A stretch of DNA of 64,000 nt from Bacteroidaceae bacterium. Its GTDB lineage: Bacteria; Bacteroidota; Bacteroidia; Bacteroidales; Bacteroidaceae. Where the stretch lies: the NCBI GenBank assembly GCA_024699495.1, contig JAILPK010000014.1, forward strand, positions 1 through 64,000. The letters are read 5' to 3'. Below the pieces are notes generated by a model that did no database searches, was not told the DNA's origin, and saw only the letters and a program-made list of their open reading frames with translations. Below, piece by piece: positions 1 through 10,188 of this stretch (position 1 is its first letter; each line of letters starts with the position of its first letter). A program made the position numbers and the translations under genes.

Positions 1-448
1 TGGTGCCCTGGAAACGCAGGACGGTGTTGTCGCGCGTGATGTACCTATCCAGGCTCTCCACGGCGGCAGGGATGACGAACTCGTGGATGTTGGGGAAGGC
101 GTAGAACACGTACTCACCAATATGGCGTAGCGTAGCCGGCAGCGTCAGCGACTTTGTCTGCGGCTGGGTGTAGGTGGCACCCTTGGCAGAGACCACGGTG
201 TAGGTCTCGTCCTGATAGGTGACAGTGGACGGGATGACCACCTCCTCTGGGGCCGCATTAGAAGGCCAATAAAACCATTGCGCCAGCTTGTGGGTGGTGT
301 CCAGTTGATAGCGAATATTGTCAATAGTTACATAGCTCGACGCAAACGACCATTCATTGATGGGAGTGTCGGCCTGGGCATGAGCGCTCGTGCTCATGAG
401 CAAGAAGATGCCTGAAAGCATCAGCACTTGAATGATTTTTTGTTTCAT
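1..448 (-). CDS. Leucine-rich-repeat (BspA-like) surface protein, N-terminal part; runs off the window edge
   Basis: Reverse-strand translation MKQKIIQVLMLSGIFLLMSTSAHAQADTPINEWSFASSYVTIDNIRYQLD...SLTLPATLRHIGEYVFYAFPNIHEFVIPAAVESL: signal peptide then LRR_5-like 'L.LP..L..IG...F' repeats. Missing from the ORF track because it is open at the edge. Confidence 0.7.
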   Translation of the reverse strand, partial: MKQKIIQVLMLSGIFLLMSTSAHAQADTPINEWSFASSYVTIDNIRYQLDTTHKLAQWFYWPSNAAPEEVVIPSTVTYQDETYTVVSAKGATYTQPQTKSLTLPATLRHIGEYVFYAFPNIHEFVIPAAVESLDRYITRDNTVLRFQGT

Positions 449-942
449 AGGGCTTTGTCTGAATTAAAAGTGATTTAATGTGATTTTTATATATGTTCCT
501 ATATGTGCAAACACGCTGTAAGCCTTAAAACAATAATTGCGGGCACAGACCTTAAGCCGAAGTCTTTACATGTCTGTTCCCTGCTGATATTTGTACTAAA
601 AGATGTTGTTTTGCGAGTAATAACTGCCGCAAAGATATAGAAATTTATAATACACAAAATATTTTGGGCATTTTTTTTACGAATTTGTCTGTTTTTTATT
701 GTCAATAAAGCGGAGCGGAGAGGTGCGGGCGCAGATGGCTGTCATCGGCAGAGACAGCTCGCTATCAGAGGGCTCGGTGCCCTCCAGGCAACTGTCAGAG
801 ATGCTCTACATCCCGGATATGTAGTAATCAGTTCATTACTCTTATGCGCTGCAAAATGAAAATCGATTACATAAAACCTACCCTTCCGACACTTGTGATT
901 GATTCTTCTGCCGATTTTTGATTTGTTTTTCTTTGTTTTTCT

Positions 943-972
943 TTGCACATTGTCGGAAATGGCCTATCTTTG
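943..972 (+). promoter_or_regulatory. Bacteroidetes-type promoter (TTG-N19-TATCTTTG) for fumarate hydratase
   Basis: TTG at 943-945 and TATCTTTG at 965-972, 19-nt spacer, about 100 nt upstream of the CDS. Confidence 0.6.
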
Positions 973-1075
973 TGGCGCAATAAAGAAAAAACATAAAAAC
1001 TAATTTGCCCCCCATGACTTTACCCTCTCCTACAAAGAGATGGGACCAAGGGGGATAAAAACAAACTGAAGAATT

Positions 1076-2722
1076 ATGGCTAACACTCCCGATTTCAAGT
1101 ACGCCCCTATGTTCCAGCTGGGCGCCGACAAGACCGAGTACCGCCTCCTCTCCAAAGAGGGCGTGACCATCTCGGAGTTCGAAGGCAAGGAAATTGTTAA
1201 GGTCTCTCCCGAAGCCCTGACATTGCTGGCCCAACAGGCATTCCACGATGTGGAATTTATGTTGCGACGCGAACACAACCTGCAGGTCGCTGCCATCCTT
1301 AGTGACCCCGAGGCATCTGAAAACGACAAATATGTCGCTCTTCAATTCCTGCGCAACGCGGAGACCGCAGCCAAGGGGATTCTGCCTTTCTGCCAGGACA
1401 CTGGCACTGCAATCATTCACGGCGAAAAAGGCCAGCAGGTCTGGACTGGATTCGAAGATGAAGAAGCTCTCTCACGGGGCGTCTTCAACACCTTCACCCA
1501 AGACAACCTGCGCTACTCTCAGAACGCGCCCCTGAATATGTATGACGAGGTGAATACCCGCTGCAACCTGCCCGCACAGATTGACATCGAAGCCTGCGAG
1601 GGAGCTGAATACCGCTTCGTGATGGTAGCCAAAGGCGGCGGCTCTGCCAACAAGACATACTTCTATCCGATGACGAAGGCAACTATACAAAACGAGGGCA
1701 CTCTGATTCCCTTCCTCGTGGAGAAGATGAAGAGCCTCGGCACTGCCGCATGCCCGCCATATCATATTGCTTTCGTAATCGGAGGAACAAGCGCCGAAAA
1801 GAACCTGCTCACAGTAAAACTGGCCAGCATCAAATACTACGACAGTCTGCCAACTACGGGCGATGAGACCGGCCGCGCCTTCCGCGACATTGACCTGGAG
1901 AAGAAACTGCTGAAAGAAGCACACAACATCGGGCTCGGCGCTCAGTTCGGAGGCAAGTACGTGGCCCACGACATCCGTGTCATCCGCCTGCCGCGCCACG
2001 GCGCATCATGCCCCATTGGCATGGGCGTCAGCTGTTCTGCCGACCGCAATATCAAAGCGAAAATCAACCGCGACGGCATCTGGCTTGAGGTGATGGACAG
2101 CAACCCCACAGAACTCATCCCCGAAGCTCTGCGCCGACCGGGCGAAGGAGGCAAGGGCATCGAAATCGACCTCTCCAAGGGTATTGATGCGGTGCGTGCC
2201 GAACTGACAAAATATCCCGTCAGCACGCGCGTCAACCTCAAAGGGACTATTATCGTAGCGCGCGACATAGCCCATGCCAAACTCAAAGCACGCCTCGACG
2301 CCGGAGAAGATATGCCACAATATTTCAAGGACTACCCAGTTCTCTATGCCGGACCGGCCAAAACTCCCGAAGGATATCCCTGCGGCTCCATGGGACCGAC
2401 CACAGCCAACCGCATGGACCCTTACGTAGATGAGTTCCAGGACCACGGCGCCAGCCTCGTCATGATTGCTAAGGGCAACCGCTCCCAGCAGGTCACCGAC
2501 GCATGCAAGAAACACGGCGGTTTCTATCTCGGGACAATCGGCGGCGTAGCTGCCGTGCTCTCCCAGAGCAGCATCAAGAGCATCGAATGTGTGGAATACC
2601 CCGAACTCGGCATGGAAGCCATCTGGAAGATTGAGGTGGAAGACTTCCCCGCATTCATCCTCGTTGATGACAAGGGCAATGACTTCTTCAAACAGCTGAA
2701 ACCCCTCTGCTGCAAGAATTGA
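1076..2722 (+). CDS. Fumarate hydratase class I
   Basis: 548 aa; [39 protein letters not shown] and [16 protein letters not shown] are typical of class I (Fe-S) fumarases. Confidence 0.93.
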   Translation: MANTPDFKYAPMFQLGADKTEYRLLSKEGVTISEFEGKEIVKVSPEALTLLAQQAFHDVEFMLRREHNLQVAAILSDPEASENDKYVALQFLRNAETAAKGILPFCQDTGTAIIHGEKGQQVWTGFEDEEALSRGVFNTFTQDNLRYSQNAPLNMYDEVNTRCNLPAQIDIEACEGAEYRFVMVAKGGGSANKTYFYPMTKATIQNEGTLIPFLVEKMKSLGTAACPPYHIAFVIGGTSAEKNLLTVKLASIKYYDSLPTTGDETGRAFRDIDLEKKLLKEAHNIGLGAQFGGKYVAHDIRVIRLPRHGASCPIGMGVSCSADRNIKAKINRDGIWLEVMDSNPTELIPEALRRPGEGGKGIEIDLSKGIDAVRAELTKYPVSTRVNLKGTIIVARDIAHAKLKARLDAGEDMPQYFKDYPVLYAGPAKTPEGYPCGSMGPTTANRMDPYVDEFQDHGASLVMIAKGNRSQQVTDACKKHGGFYLGTIGGVAAVLSQSSIKSIECVEYPELGMEAIWKIEVEDFPAFILVDDKGNDFFKQLKPLCCKN

Positions 2723-2740
2723 ATTCGTAAGTTCTTAACA

Positions 2741-2786
2741 AGGCCTCACCCCCGACCCCTCTCCAAAGGGCGAGGGGCGTGAATAG
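2741..2786. repeat. GC-rich intergenic element (GGCCTCACCCCC..CCCCTCTCC..GGGCGAGGGG)
   Basis: aggcctcacccccgacccctctccaaagggcgaggggcgtg; related copies near 4441, 16716, 19697 and 55838. Confidence 0.6.
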
Positions 2787-2862
2787 CCTTGAGGCCGCGA
2801 GCCCCAGCTTGCTAAAATAGCTAGAATATCTAGCTGTGCCAACAGCCCACAAGCCCTTTGCG

Positions 2863-2883
2863 TTAGTCGGTTTTGCCGACTAA
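2863..2883. terminator. Perfect 8-bp hairpin TTAGTCGG-ttttg-CCGACTAA downstream of fumarase
   Basis: Inverted repeat read directly; no T-tract on the + strand, so the function is uncertain. Confidence 0.4.
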
Positions 2884-3093
2884 AATAATAACATCCTTCA
2901 CCCAAATTCAGGCGCAATATTTAATTGCGAAGGCAAACAGCGAGCCCAATAGCCCCAAGCAGAGCAGCAGCCCCAAGCCCCAACAGGCCCCCAAGCCCTC
3001 GCTGCTCCAAAATTGTGTCTTCGTCTCGATTCTGCTCACGCTCGGCCATCAGAAAGCAAGTTTTCATTTAAAGAAATTCTTCATCTTCTAAAA

Positions 3094-4047
3094 GTGTTAT
3101 CCCAATTATATACCGCCAAGAGAGGGCCGATAGGCTTCTCGTTCGAAGTGTTGCCGCCACTGAAAGGGACAGGCACTGCTACCCTATTCAAGACCATTGA
3201 GATGCTGGCGCAGTTCAGTCCGCGCCACATCAACATCACCACCCACAGGGCAGAATATGTCTATCGGGAACTGGAGGGAGGACTCGTAGAGCGCAGCCGC
3301 GTTCGCCGCCGACCGGGAACTATCGCTATCGCTGCCGCCATTCAACAGCGATGGGGCATTCCCGTGATTCCACATATCGTTTGCTCTGGCTCCACAAAAC
3401 AGGATATCGAATATGCGCTCCTTGACCTGCAGTTCCTCGGCATCAGCGACATCTTCATCCTGCGAGGCGACAAAGCGAAAGAGGAGTCTATGTATCAGCC
3501 CACACCAGGCGGCTACACCCACGCCGTAGAACTGATAGACCAGGTAAACCGCTTCAACGATGGATTCTTTGCCGACGGCACCCCGATGAAAGTCAAGGGC
3601 ACCCCCTTTGAGTTCGGCGTTGCCGCCTACCCCGAGAAGCATGAGGAAGCGCCCAATCTGGAGAGTGACATCCGCGTCCTGCTGGACAAAGAAAGACGAG
3701 GCGCCAAGGTGGCATTCACCCAACTGTTCTACGACAACGAGAAGTTCTACGCTTTCATGAAGCAGGCACGCCAGGCCGGAGTAACCATCCCCATCATCCC
3801 CGGTCTGAAACCGCTTACGAAACTCACACAACTCGCCTCTGTGCCCAAGACCTTCCGCTGCGACCTCCCATTTGCCTTGAGCGAAGAACTCCGCCGCTGC
3901 AAGACTGACGACGACGTGAAACAGGTGGGCATAGAATGGGGAGTCAACCAATGCCGCGACCTCATCGCGCACGGAATACCCAGCCTCCATTTCTACACTC
4001 TCAGCGCTGTTGACAGCATAAGACAAATCGCCTCACAGATTTATTAA
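3094..4047 (+). CDS. metF: Methylenetetrahydrofolate reductase (NAD(P)H); start uncertain (track ORF starts at 3013; in-frame GTG at 3094)
   Basis: GFSFEVLPPLKGTGTATLF, NITTHRAEYVYREL, RRRPGTIAIAAAIQ, HIVCSG, LQFLGISDIFILRGDKA. Confidence 0.9.
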   Translation: MLSQLYTAKRGPIGFSFEVLPPLKGTGTATLFKTIEMLAQFSPRHINITTHRAEYVYRELEGGLVERSRVRRRPGTIAIAAAIQQRWGIPVIPHIVCSGSTKQDIEYALLDLQFLGISDIFILRGDKAKEESMYQPTPGGYTHAVELIDQVNRFNDGFFADGTPMKVKGTPFEFGVAAYPEKHEEAPNLESDIRVLLDKERRGAKVAFTQLFYDNEKFYAFMKQARQAGVTIPIIPGLKPLTKLTQLASVPKTFRCDLPFALSEELRRCKTDDDVKQVGIEWGVNQCRDLIAHGIPSLHFYTLSAVDSIRQIASQIY

Positions 4048-4061
4048 GCCGCGGTTCGAGG

Positions 4062-4097
4062 GTTTAAGAGGTTTAAGAAGTTTAAGAAGTTTAAGAG
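4062..4097. repeat. 9-bp minisatellite GTTTAAGAR x4
   Basis: gtttaagag gtttaagaa gtttaagaa gtttaagag, read directly. Confidence 0.85.
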
Positions 4098-4325
4098 TCG
4101 AACGGCAAGCCGTTTTGGGTCAACAAGTTGAGCGGCCGTGGCCGCGGTTTGAGAGTTTAAGAGGGTTTAAGGGTTTCAAGGGGCCGGAGGCCTACATTTC
4201 GGCCGCAAGCGTCCTACATTTCGCTAATGCTACTTTTCGGCTTCGCCTACCTTTCGGCCAGGTGCAGCCGCTTGAATCTTGTATTCTAGCATTTCTAGAA
4301 CTACTTGCACCCCGCCTCGGATCCA

Positions 4326-4418
4326 TCGCGTCAGCCCAAATTGTAAGCGGTAAGCAGTAAGCGGTAAGCCCGTCGCGTCAGCCCAAATTGTAAGCAGTAA
4401 ATAGTAAGCAGTAAGCGC
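4326..4418. repeat. Direct repeat tcgcgtcagcccaaattgtaagc.. with GTAAGCRGTAAGC microrepeats
   Basis: Two copies beginning at about 4326 and 4373; a related reverse-complement copy lies at about 6188-6262. Confidence 0.7.
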
Positions 4419-4488
4419 GGCCGCGGCTCCATCGCGGCTTTGCTCCATCCCCCTCGCCCACGTGAGAGGAGGTGAGGGGGTGAGGCCT

Positions 4489-4528
4489 AAAAAAAGTAAG
4501 TCGCTGAAATTCAGCGACCTACTTTTTT
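4489..4528. terminator. Long A/T-flanked hairpin downstream of tRNA-Lys
   Basis: aaaaaagtaagtcgctgaaattcagcgacctactttttt: inverted repeat with GTCGCTGAA/TTCAGCGAC core. Confidence 0.75.
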
Positions 4529-4533
4529 GGAAG

Positions 4534-4606
4534 TGATCCGTTTGGGGCTCGAACCCAAGACCCCAACATTAAAAGTGTTGTGCTCTACCAGCTGAGCTAA
4601 CGGATC
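4534..4606 (-). tRNA. tRNA-Lys (anticodon TTT)
   Basis: Minus strand GATCCGTTAGCTCAGCTGGTAGAGCACAACACTTTTAATGTTGGGGTCTTGGGTTCGAGCCCCAAACGGATCA; cloverleaf with CTTTTAA loop. Confidence 0.95.
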
Positions 4607-4750
4607 ATCATAAATCCAACGTCTGTGGAAATCGGGCGCAAAGGTACATAGTTTCTGCGAGTAGAGCAAACTTTTTGCGTTTTTTTTGCTTCTTAGTTTG
4701 CCATTTAGCCATTTTGAGGCCCGTAAGACAGGGCGGAGAGGTCCATTTTC

Positions 4751-4972
4751 CACTTATGAATCAACCGCCGCCGCTTTGTCTTTATTCCTGTTGAAGCCTT
4801 TTCCGCTTATGTGGCAGTCTCCTCCGCCGCTTTGTCTTCATTCCTGTTGAAGCCTTTTCCGCTTATATAGCAACCTCCTCCGCCGCTTTGTCTTCATTCC
4901 TGTTGAAGCCTTTCCGCTTATGTAGCAACCTCCTCCGCCGCTTTGTCTTCATTCCTGTTGAAGCCTTTTCAG
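4751..4972 (-). repeat. ~53-56-bp tandem repeat, four copies, each re-encoding the C-terminal tail and stop of the adjacent AI-2E transporter gene
   Basis: CTTAT anchors at 4753, 4806, 4862, 4917, 4973. Minus-strand copies read NEDKAAEEVAT*, NEDKAAEEVAI*, NEDKAAEETAT*, NKDKAAAVDS*; the gene end is NEDNAEEEAAT*. Confidence 0.9.
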
Positions 4973-4973
4973 C

Positions 4974-6077
4974 TTATGTGGCAGCCTCCTCCTCCGCGTT
5001 GTCTTCATTCAGAATGAAGCGGCGGTAATAGGAAATCATAAGAGTTGTCACCGGGAGAGCTATGATCAGTCCGATGAAGCCCAGCAGATATCCCCATACA
5101 GAGAGCGAGAGCAGAATGACGGCGGGATTGAGTCCCATGGCGTTGCCCATAATCTTCGGCACGAGGAACATATCCTGAATACCTTGCACTACGGCGAAGA
5201 CGATGAGGGCGGGAATAAGAATCCACCAGAAGTTCTCCCCCGTGTCTGCCGCCTTCAGCAGAGCGAGCAGGATTGTGGGGATGAAACCCACCGTCTGCAG
5301 ATAGGGGACAAGATTCAGGAAGCCTATGAACATCCCGAGGCCGATTGCCATCGGAAAGCCGATGATGAGGAAGCCGATGCTGAAGAGCACTCCTACGAAA
5401 AAGGCTACTGTGGCCTGTCCTCTGAAATAAGAGTTCATTCCGCTCTCCACATCACTGACGAGCTGGGCCGCGAAATTGCGGCTCTGCTTCGGAATATATT
5501 TTATCCACCCCTGCGATATCTTCTCATAGTCCTGAAGGATGAAGAACATATAGAGGATTACGATGATTGAGCCCACGACCCCAATGACGAAATTGATTGT
5601 CCCCGCAAGGAAATCCCATACATATCCGATCACCGACTGAAGCGCATTCACCACATTCTCCTGGTGTATCAGAGTCATCAGCTCCTGCTGGTATTTGTTT
5701 CCGTATTCATTGAGAAACTGCTCAATATATGGCGCCACGTCTGTGCCTCCGAGATATTTGTTGCTGAACTGAGCCAGCAGTCCGCTCAGTTTTGAGAACT
5801 CATCGACAGTTGGGATTACCACGAAGAGAGTGACTACGCTGAGGGCGGCGAGCACAATGACAAACGCAACCACGCTAGCCAGCATCCGCCAATGCAGATG
5901 GCATTTATACTGCAGAAATCTCACCAGCGGATAGAGCAGGTATGCCAGAATCCATGCTATGAAGAAGGGCAGAAGCACCCCGCTGAGCATATCAAGCACA
6001 TATATGCCGCACACAAACAGCATAATATAACAAATGGCGCGGATAAAGCTGTCGAAAGTAATCGGTTTTCTGAACAT
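4974..6077 (-). CDS. AI-2E family transporter (PerM/UPF0118-like membrane protein)
   Basis: 367 aa multi-TM protein; GFPMAIGLGMFIGFLNLVPYLQTVGFIPTILLALL and VQGIQDMFLVPKIMGNAMGLNPAVILLSLSVWGYLLGFIG. Confidence 0.9.
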   Translation of the reverse strand: MFRKPITFDSFIRAICYIMLFVCGIYVLDMLSGVLLPFFIAWILAYLLYPLVRFLQYKCHLHWRMLASVVAFVIVLAALSVVTLFVVIPTVDEFSKLSGLLAQFSNKYLGGTDVAPYIEQFLNEYGNKYQQELMTLIHQENVVNALQSVIGYVWDFLAGTINFVIGVVGSIIVILYMFFILQDYEKISQGWIKYIPKQSRNFAAQLVSDVESGMNSYFRGQATVAFFVGVLFSIGFLIIGFPMAIGLGMFIGFLNLVPYLQTVGFIPTILLALLKAADTGENFWWILIPALIVFAVVQGIQDMFLVPKIMGNAMGLNPAVILLSLSVWGYLLGFIGLIIALPVTTLMISYYRRFILNEDNAEEEAAT

Positions 6078-6187
6078 CTGTATTTATATATATAAGAAGA
6101 GTTAGATGAATTGTTTTGTCGGGATAATTATATCTCTGCATCTCTGCCGGCGGCGGTATGCCTGCTCACCGGGGTCGAAGGCCTCGA

Positions 6188-6262
6188 TGCGGCGCTTACG
6201 GCTTACCGCATACAGTTGGGCTGGCGCTATGGAGCCGCGATGCGGCGGTTACAGTTTACTGC
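6188..6262. repeat. Inverted-orientation copy of the 4326-4440 intergenic repeat
   Basis: gcttacggcttaccgcatacagttgggctggcgctatggagcc resembles the reverse complement of the 4326-4440 sequence (GCTTACCGCTTACAATTTGGGCTGACGCGATGGATCC). Confidence 0.6.
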
Positions 6263-6342
6263 TTACAGGTTAGGTGAAGGCCCCACCATGGCAGGTCCGA
6301 AGGGGGGGGATGGGAGGTACGCTGGCGGCGGGTGCTGACCGC

Positions 6343-6924
6343 TCAGTTCTCCTTTGTGGCCTGCGCGTAGCAGGCGCGGCAGAGAGGCTCGTACTCGTGG
6401 GTCTCTCCGAGCATGACCTGCTTCTCTCCGGCCACAATACGGTGGCTCACATAGGCCAGCGCTCCGCAGCGCACACAGATAGCGTGAACTTTTGTCACAT
6501 CGTCTGCCACAGCGCACAAGGCGGGCATAGGCCCGAAGGGCTTCCCCTTGAAGTCCAGGTCCAGGCCGGCCACGATGACGCGGATGCCGCGGCTGGCCAT
6601 CTCGTTGACCACATCTACAATCCCGTCGTCGAAGAACTGAGCCTCGTCTATCCCTATCACATCTGTGTCTGAGCCCATCAGCAGGATGCTGGCGCTGCTC
6701 TCCACCGGGGTCGATGAGATGCTGTTGCCCTCGTGGCTCACCACGTCCTCTTCACTGTATCTTGTATCTATGGCGGGTTTGAATATTTCCACCTTCTGCT
6801 TAGCAAACTGTGCCCGCTTCATGCGGCGGATGAGCTCCTCGGTCTTGCCAGAGAACATGGAGCCGCAAATCACCTCCACGCGCCCTCTGCGCATCATCTC
6901 GCCGTTAGTTTCCCGTTCGTTCAT
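6343..6924 (-). CDS. tdk: Thymidine kinase (type II)
   Basis: [21 protein letters not shown] (P-loop), IDEAQFF, and Cys pairs CVRCG / CRACY. Confidence 0.95.
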   Translation of the reverse strand: MNERETNGEMMRRGRVEVICGSMFSGKTEELIRRMKRAQFAKQKVEIFKPAIDTRYSEEDVVSHEGNSISSTPVESSASILLMGSDTDVIGIDEAQFFDDGIVDVVNEMASRGIRVIVAGLDLDFKGKPFGPMPALCAVADDVTKVHAICVRCGALAYVSHRIVAGEKQVMLGETHEYEPLCRACYAQATKEN

Positions 6925-7140
6925 TAATATATAATGTAAGTGATTTTATTGCAGCAAAAGTAATAAGAATCGTTTAGAGCACAAAGAAAAAAAGCCAAAA
7001 ATATATTCAAAAGGGTAAAACTTGCGCTTGCACATCTTAAATACCGTTAAAAAGACTAGCAGAAGCCTAAAAATATATATGTCTTGCTGACCATAGATGC
7101 AATTTCTTTGTACTTTTGCCAATCTAAGACTGAGTGAAGT

Positions 7141-7809
7141 ATGCTTTATATCGTCCCGACCCCAGTAGGAAATCTGGAAGACATCACGCTGCGAGCCTTG
7201 CGGGTGTTGCGCGAATGTGACTTGGTTCTTGCCGAGGACACTCGCACCACTGGCATCCTGCTGCATCACTTCGAGATAAGCAAACCAATGCAGTCATATC
7301 ATAAGTTCAATGAGCATCAGACAGTCTCGAGAGTGGTCGGACGCCTTCTGGCCGGAGAGACTGTGGCGCTGGTGAGTGACGCCGGGACGCCGGGAATCAG
7401 CGACCCCGGCTTTCTCGTGGCGCGCGAGGCAGTTAAAGCTGGCGTGGAGGTCACATGTCTGCCTGGTTCCACAGCCTTTGTCCCGGCGCTTGTAGGTAGC
7501 GGCCTGCCCTGCGACAAATTCGTATTCGAGGGCTTCCTGCCTCAGAAGAAAGGGCGACAGACACGCCTCTCTGCTCTCGCCGACGAGGAGCGCTCGATAG
7601 TGTTCTACGAGTCGCCCCACAGGGTGCTGAAGACTCTCCAGCAGCTGGCGGAGACCTGCGGCAGCGACCGGCACGTGGCTGTATGCAGGGAGATAAGCAA
7701 AATCCATGAGGAATATGTCCGGGGCTCTCTGGCCGACGCCATAGCCCACTTCTCGGAGCATGAGCCGCGGGGCGAGTTTGTCATAATCCTCGGCGGAAAA
7801 GAGAAGTGA
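7141..7809 (+). CDS. rsmI: 16S rRNA (cytidine(1402)-2'-O)-methyltransferase
   Basis: LYIVPTPVGNLEDITLRALRVL, LAEDTRTTG, VSDAGTPGISDPG. Confidence 0.95.
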   Translation: MLYIVPTPVGNLEDITLRALRVLRECDLVLAEDTRTTGILLHHFEISKPMQSYHKFNEHQTVSRVVGRLLAGETVALVSDAGTPGISDPGFLVAREAVKAGVEVTCLPGSTAFVPALVGSGLPCDKFVFEGFLPQKKGRQTRLSALADEERSIVFYESPHRVLKTLQQLAETCGSDRHVAVCREISKIHEEYVRGSLADAIAHFSEHEPRGEFVIILGGKEK

Positions 7810-7947
7810 TTCTGGCTCCCGGCTGTGCGGGGCGCGGGATGCCCTCACCGCGAGTCCTCGCCGCATAAGACATCATAAACACCGCCTACGGGCCGCATAA
7901 ACACAAAAATACTTAAACACAGATATATAAATCTAATTTCTCACAAT

Positions 7948-8799
7948 ATGAAAAAACTATTTTTTCTGCCGCTCTGCCTTCTGGCTATGACGGCTTGCAA
8001 CGATGGAAAGAAAGTTGACGAGCGCGCTCAGCATGAGCGTGATTCTCTCGTGCAAATCATTGAGAGCAAAGACGCCGAACTGAATGAAATTATGGGAGCC
8101 ATCAACGAAGTGCAGGAAGGTTTCCGCCAGATAAGTGAGGCTGAAGGCCGAATCACCGTGGCCAACGGCAATCCCGAAGCCACCTCTTCCAAAGAGACTA
8201 TCCGCGAGAACATTCAGTTTATCCAGGAGACGATGGAGCAGAACAGGACCAAAATCGCTCAGCTGCGCGAGAAACTGAAGACCACCACCGTCAATGTCGA
8301 AAAACTAACCAAGACGATTGAGAACCTGCAGACGCAGCTGGAGGAGCAGACCAAGCACGCCCAGGAACTGGAGGCTCAGCTGGCCGACCGTGACGAGACC
8401 ATAGCCCAGCAGGGGGCCACCATAACCGACCTCACCCAGAATGTGACCTCCCTGAAGGAAGAGAGCTCCGCCCGCCAGCAGACTATCCAGCAGCAGGAGA
8501 AGGAGCTGAACACCGCATGGTTCGTCTTCGGAACCAAGTCGGAGCTCAAGGAGCAGAAGATTCTGCAGAAGGGCGACGTGCTGCGTTCCAGCGACTTCAA
8601 CAAAGACTATTTCACCAGCATCGACATCCGCGTCGTCAAGACCATCAAGCTCTACTCCAAGAATGCGCAACTGCTGACTGCCCACCCCTCGGGCACTTAC
8701 ACTCTGGCCAAGGATGCCAACAAAGAGTATGTCCTGCAGATAACCAATCCCACCCAGTTCTGGAGCACCAGCAAATATCTCGTAATCTTAGTTAAATAA
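7948..8799 (+). CDS. Coiled-coil lipoprotein of unknown function
   Basis: Lipobox MKKLFFLPLCLLAMTACNDG followed by heptad-rich Glu/Gln/Lys coiled coil and a small C-terminal domain. Confidence 0.75.
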   Translation: MKKLFFLPLCLLAMTACNDGKKVDERAQHERDSLVQIIESKDAELNEIMGAINEVQEGFRQISEAEGRITVANGNPEATSSKETIRENIQFIQETMEQNRTKIAQLREKLKTTTVNVEKLTKTIENLQTQLEEQTKHAQELEAQLADRDETIAQQGATITDLTQNVTSLKEESSARQQTIQQQEKELNTAWFVFGTKSELKEQKILQKGDVLRSSDFNKDYFTSIDIRVVKTIKLYSKNAQLLTAHPSGTYTLAKDANKEYVLQITNPTQFWSTSKYLVILVK

Positions 8800-8937
8800 C
8801 AGCATTTAAGCCGTTTACGATTTACAATCTGCCTTCCCTCTATTCCCGGCTGCCCTTCTTTCTGTGGCGCTGAGAACAGAAGCCCGGGGTCTGACGCAGA
8901 CCGCAAAAAGTAAATTGTAAATCTGTAAATAGTAAAT

Positions 8938-10188
8938 ATGAAGGAGTTCGTAATTACCGAAGCCCAGGCTGAGACAGCCATTCTCGTGGGTATCATCACC
9001 CCCCAGCAGAATGAGCGCCGCACTCAGGAATATCTTGACGAACTGGAATTTCTTGCCACCACGGCCGGCGCAGTCACCGTAAAGCGCTTCACACAGCGCA
9101 CAAGCGGTCCGAGCGCCATTTCATACGTGGGCAAAGGCAAACTGGAGGAAATCCGCGCATTCATCGAAAGCGAGGAGGAGGCCGACCGCGAAGTCGGGAT
9201 GGTTATCTTCGATGACGAACTCTCCGCAAAGCAGCTACGCAATATCGAGCAGGCGCTCAGGGTCAAGATTCTCGACCGCACAAGCCTCATCCTGGACATC
9301 TTCGCCATGCGCGCACAGACCGCGAACGCGAAAACTCAGGTGGAGCTCGCTCAATACCGCTATATGCTGCCGCGACTGCAGCGCCTGTGGACCCACCTCG
9401 AACGCCAGGGCGGAGGCTCCGGCGGCGGCGGCGGCAAGGGCAGCGTGGGACTCCGCGGCCCGGGTGAGACCCAGCTGGAGATGGACCGCCGCATCATCCT
9501 CAACCGCATGAGTCTGCTCAAGCAGCGACTCGCGGATATAGACCGCCAGAAGAGCACCCAGCGCGGCAACCGCGGCCGGATGATCCGCGTTGCTCTCGTG
9601 GGTTATACAAATGTGGGGAAGAGCACTCTGATGAACCTCCTGTCCAAGAGCGAGGTATTCGCCGAAAACAAACTCTTTGCCACCCTTGACACCACTGTGC
9701 GCAAGGTAATCATCGACAACCTGCCCTTCCTACTTTCCGACACCGTAGGTTTCATACGCAAACTGCCCACAGACCTCATCGAGTCCTTCAAGAGCACTCT
9801 CGACGAGGTGCGCGAGGCTGACCTGCTTGTGCATGTCGTGGACATCTCACACCCCGACTTCGAAGAGCAGATACGCGTAGTCGAAAAGACTCTTGCCGAC
9901 CTCGGATGCGCCGAAAAGCCGTCGATGATAATCTTCAACAAGATAGACGCCTACACCTTCACACCCAAGGACGAGGATGACCTCACACCCGCCACACGCG
10001 AGAACCTCTCACTCGAGGACCTCCAACGCACTTGGATGGCAAAACTGAATGGCGACTGCCTTTTCATCAGCGCCAAGGAGCGCACTCACATCACCGAACT
10101 GCGCACCACCCTCTACAACCGCGTCCGTGAATTACATGTGCAGAAATACCCTTATAACGACTTCCTTTTCCAACATTTTGAAGAGTAA
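8938..10188 (+). CDS. hflX: GTPase HflX
   Basis: GRMIRVALVGYTNVGKSTLMNLLSKS, LSDTVGFIRKLPTDLIESFKSTLDEV, Gly-rich GGGSGGGGGKGSVGLRGPGETQLE linker. Confidence 0.95.
   Translation: MKEFVITEAQAETAILVGIITPQQNERRTQEYLDELEFLATTAGAVTVKRFTQRTSGPSAISYVGKGKLEEIRAFIESEEEADREVGMVIFDDELSAKQLRNIEQALRVKILDRTSLILDIFAMRAQTANAKTQVELAQYRYMLPRLQRLWTHLERQGGGSGGGGGKGSVGLRGPGETQLEMDRRIILNRMSLLKQRLADIDRQKSTQRGNRGRMIRVALVGYTNVGKSTLMNLLSKSEVFAENKLFATLDTTVRKVIIDNLPFLLSDTVGFIRKLPTDLIESFKSTLDEVREADLLVHVVDISHPDFEEQIRVVEKTLADLGCAEKPSMIIFNKIDAYTFTPKDEDDLTPATRENLSLEDLQRTWMAKLNGDCLFISAKERTHITELRTTLYNRVRELHVQKYPYNDFLFQHFEE

Noticed and set aside
4115-4448. Short ORFs in the metF / tRNA-Lys gap
   Set aside because: Consist of intergenic repeat sequence (GTAAGC repeats and GC-rich element).
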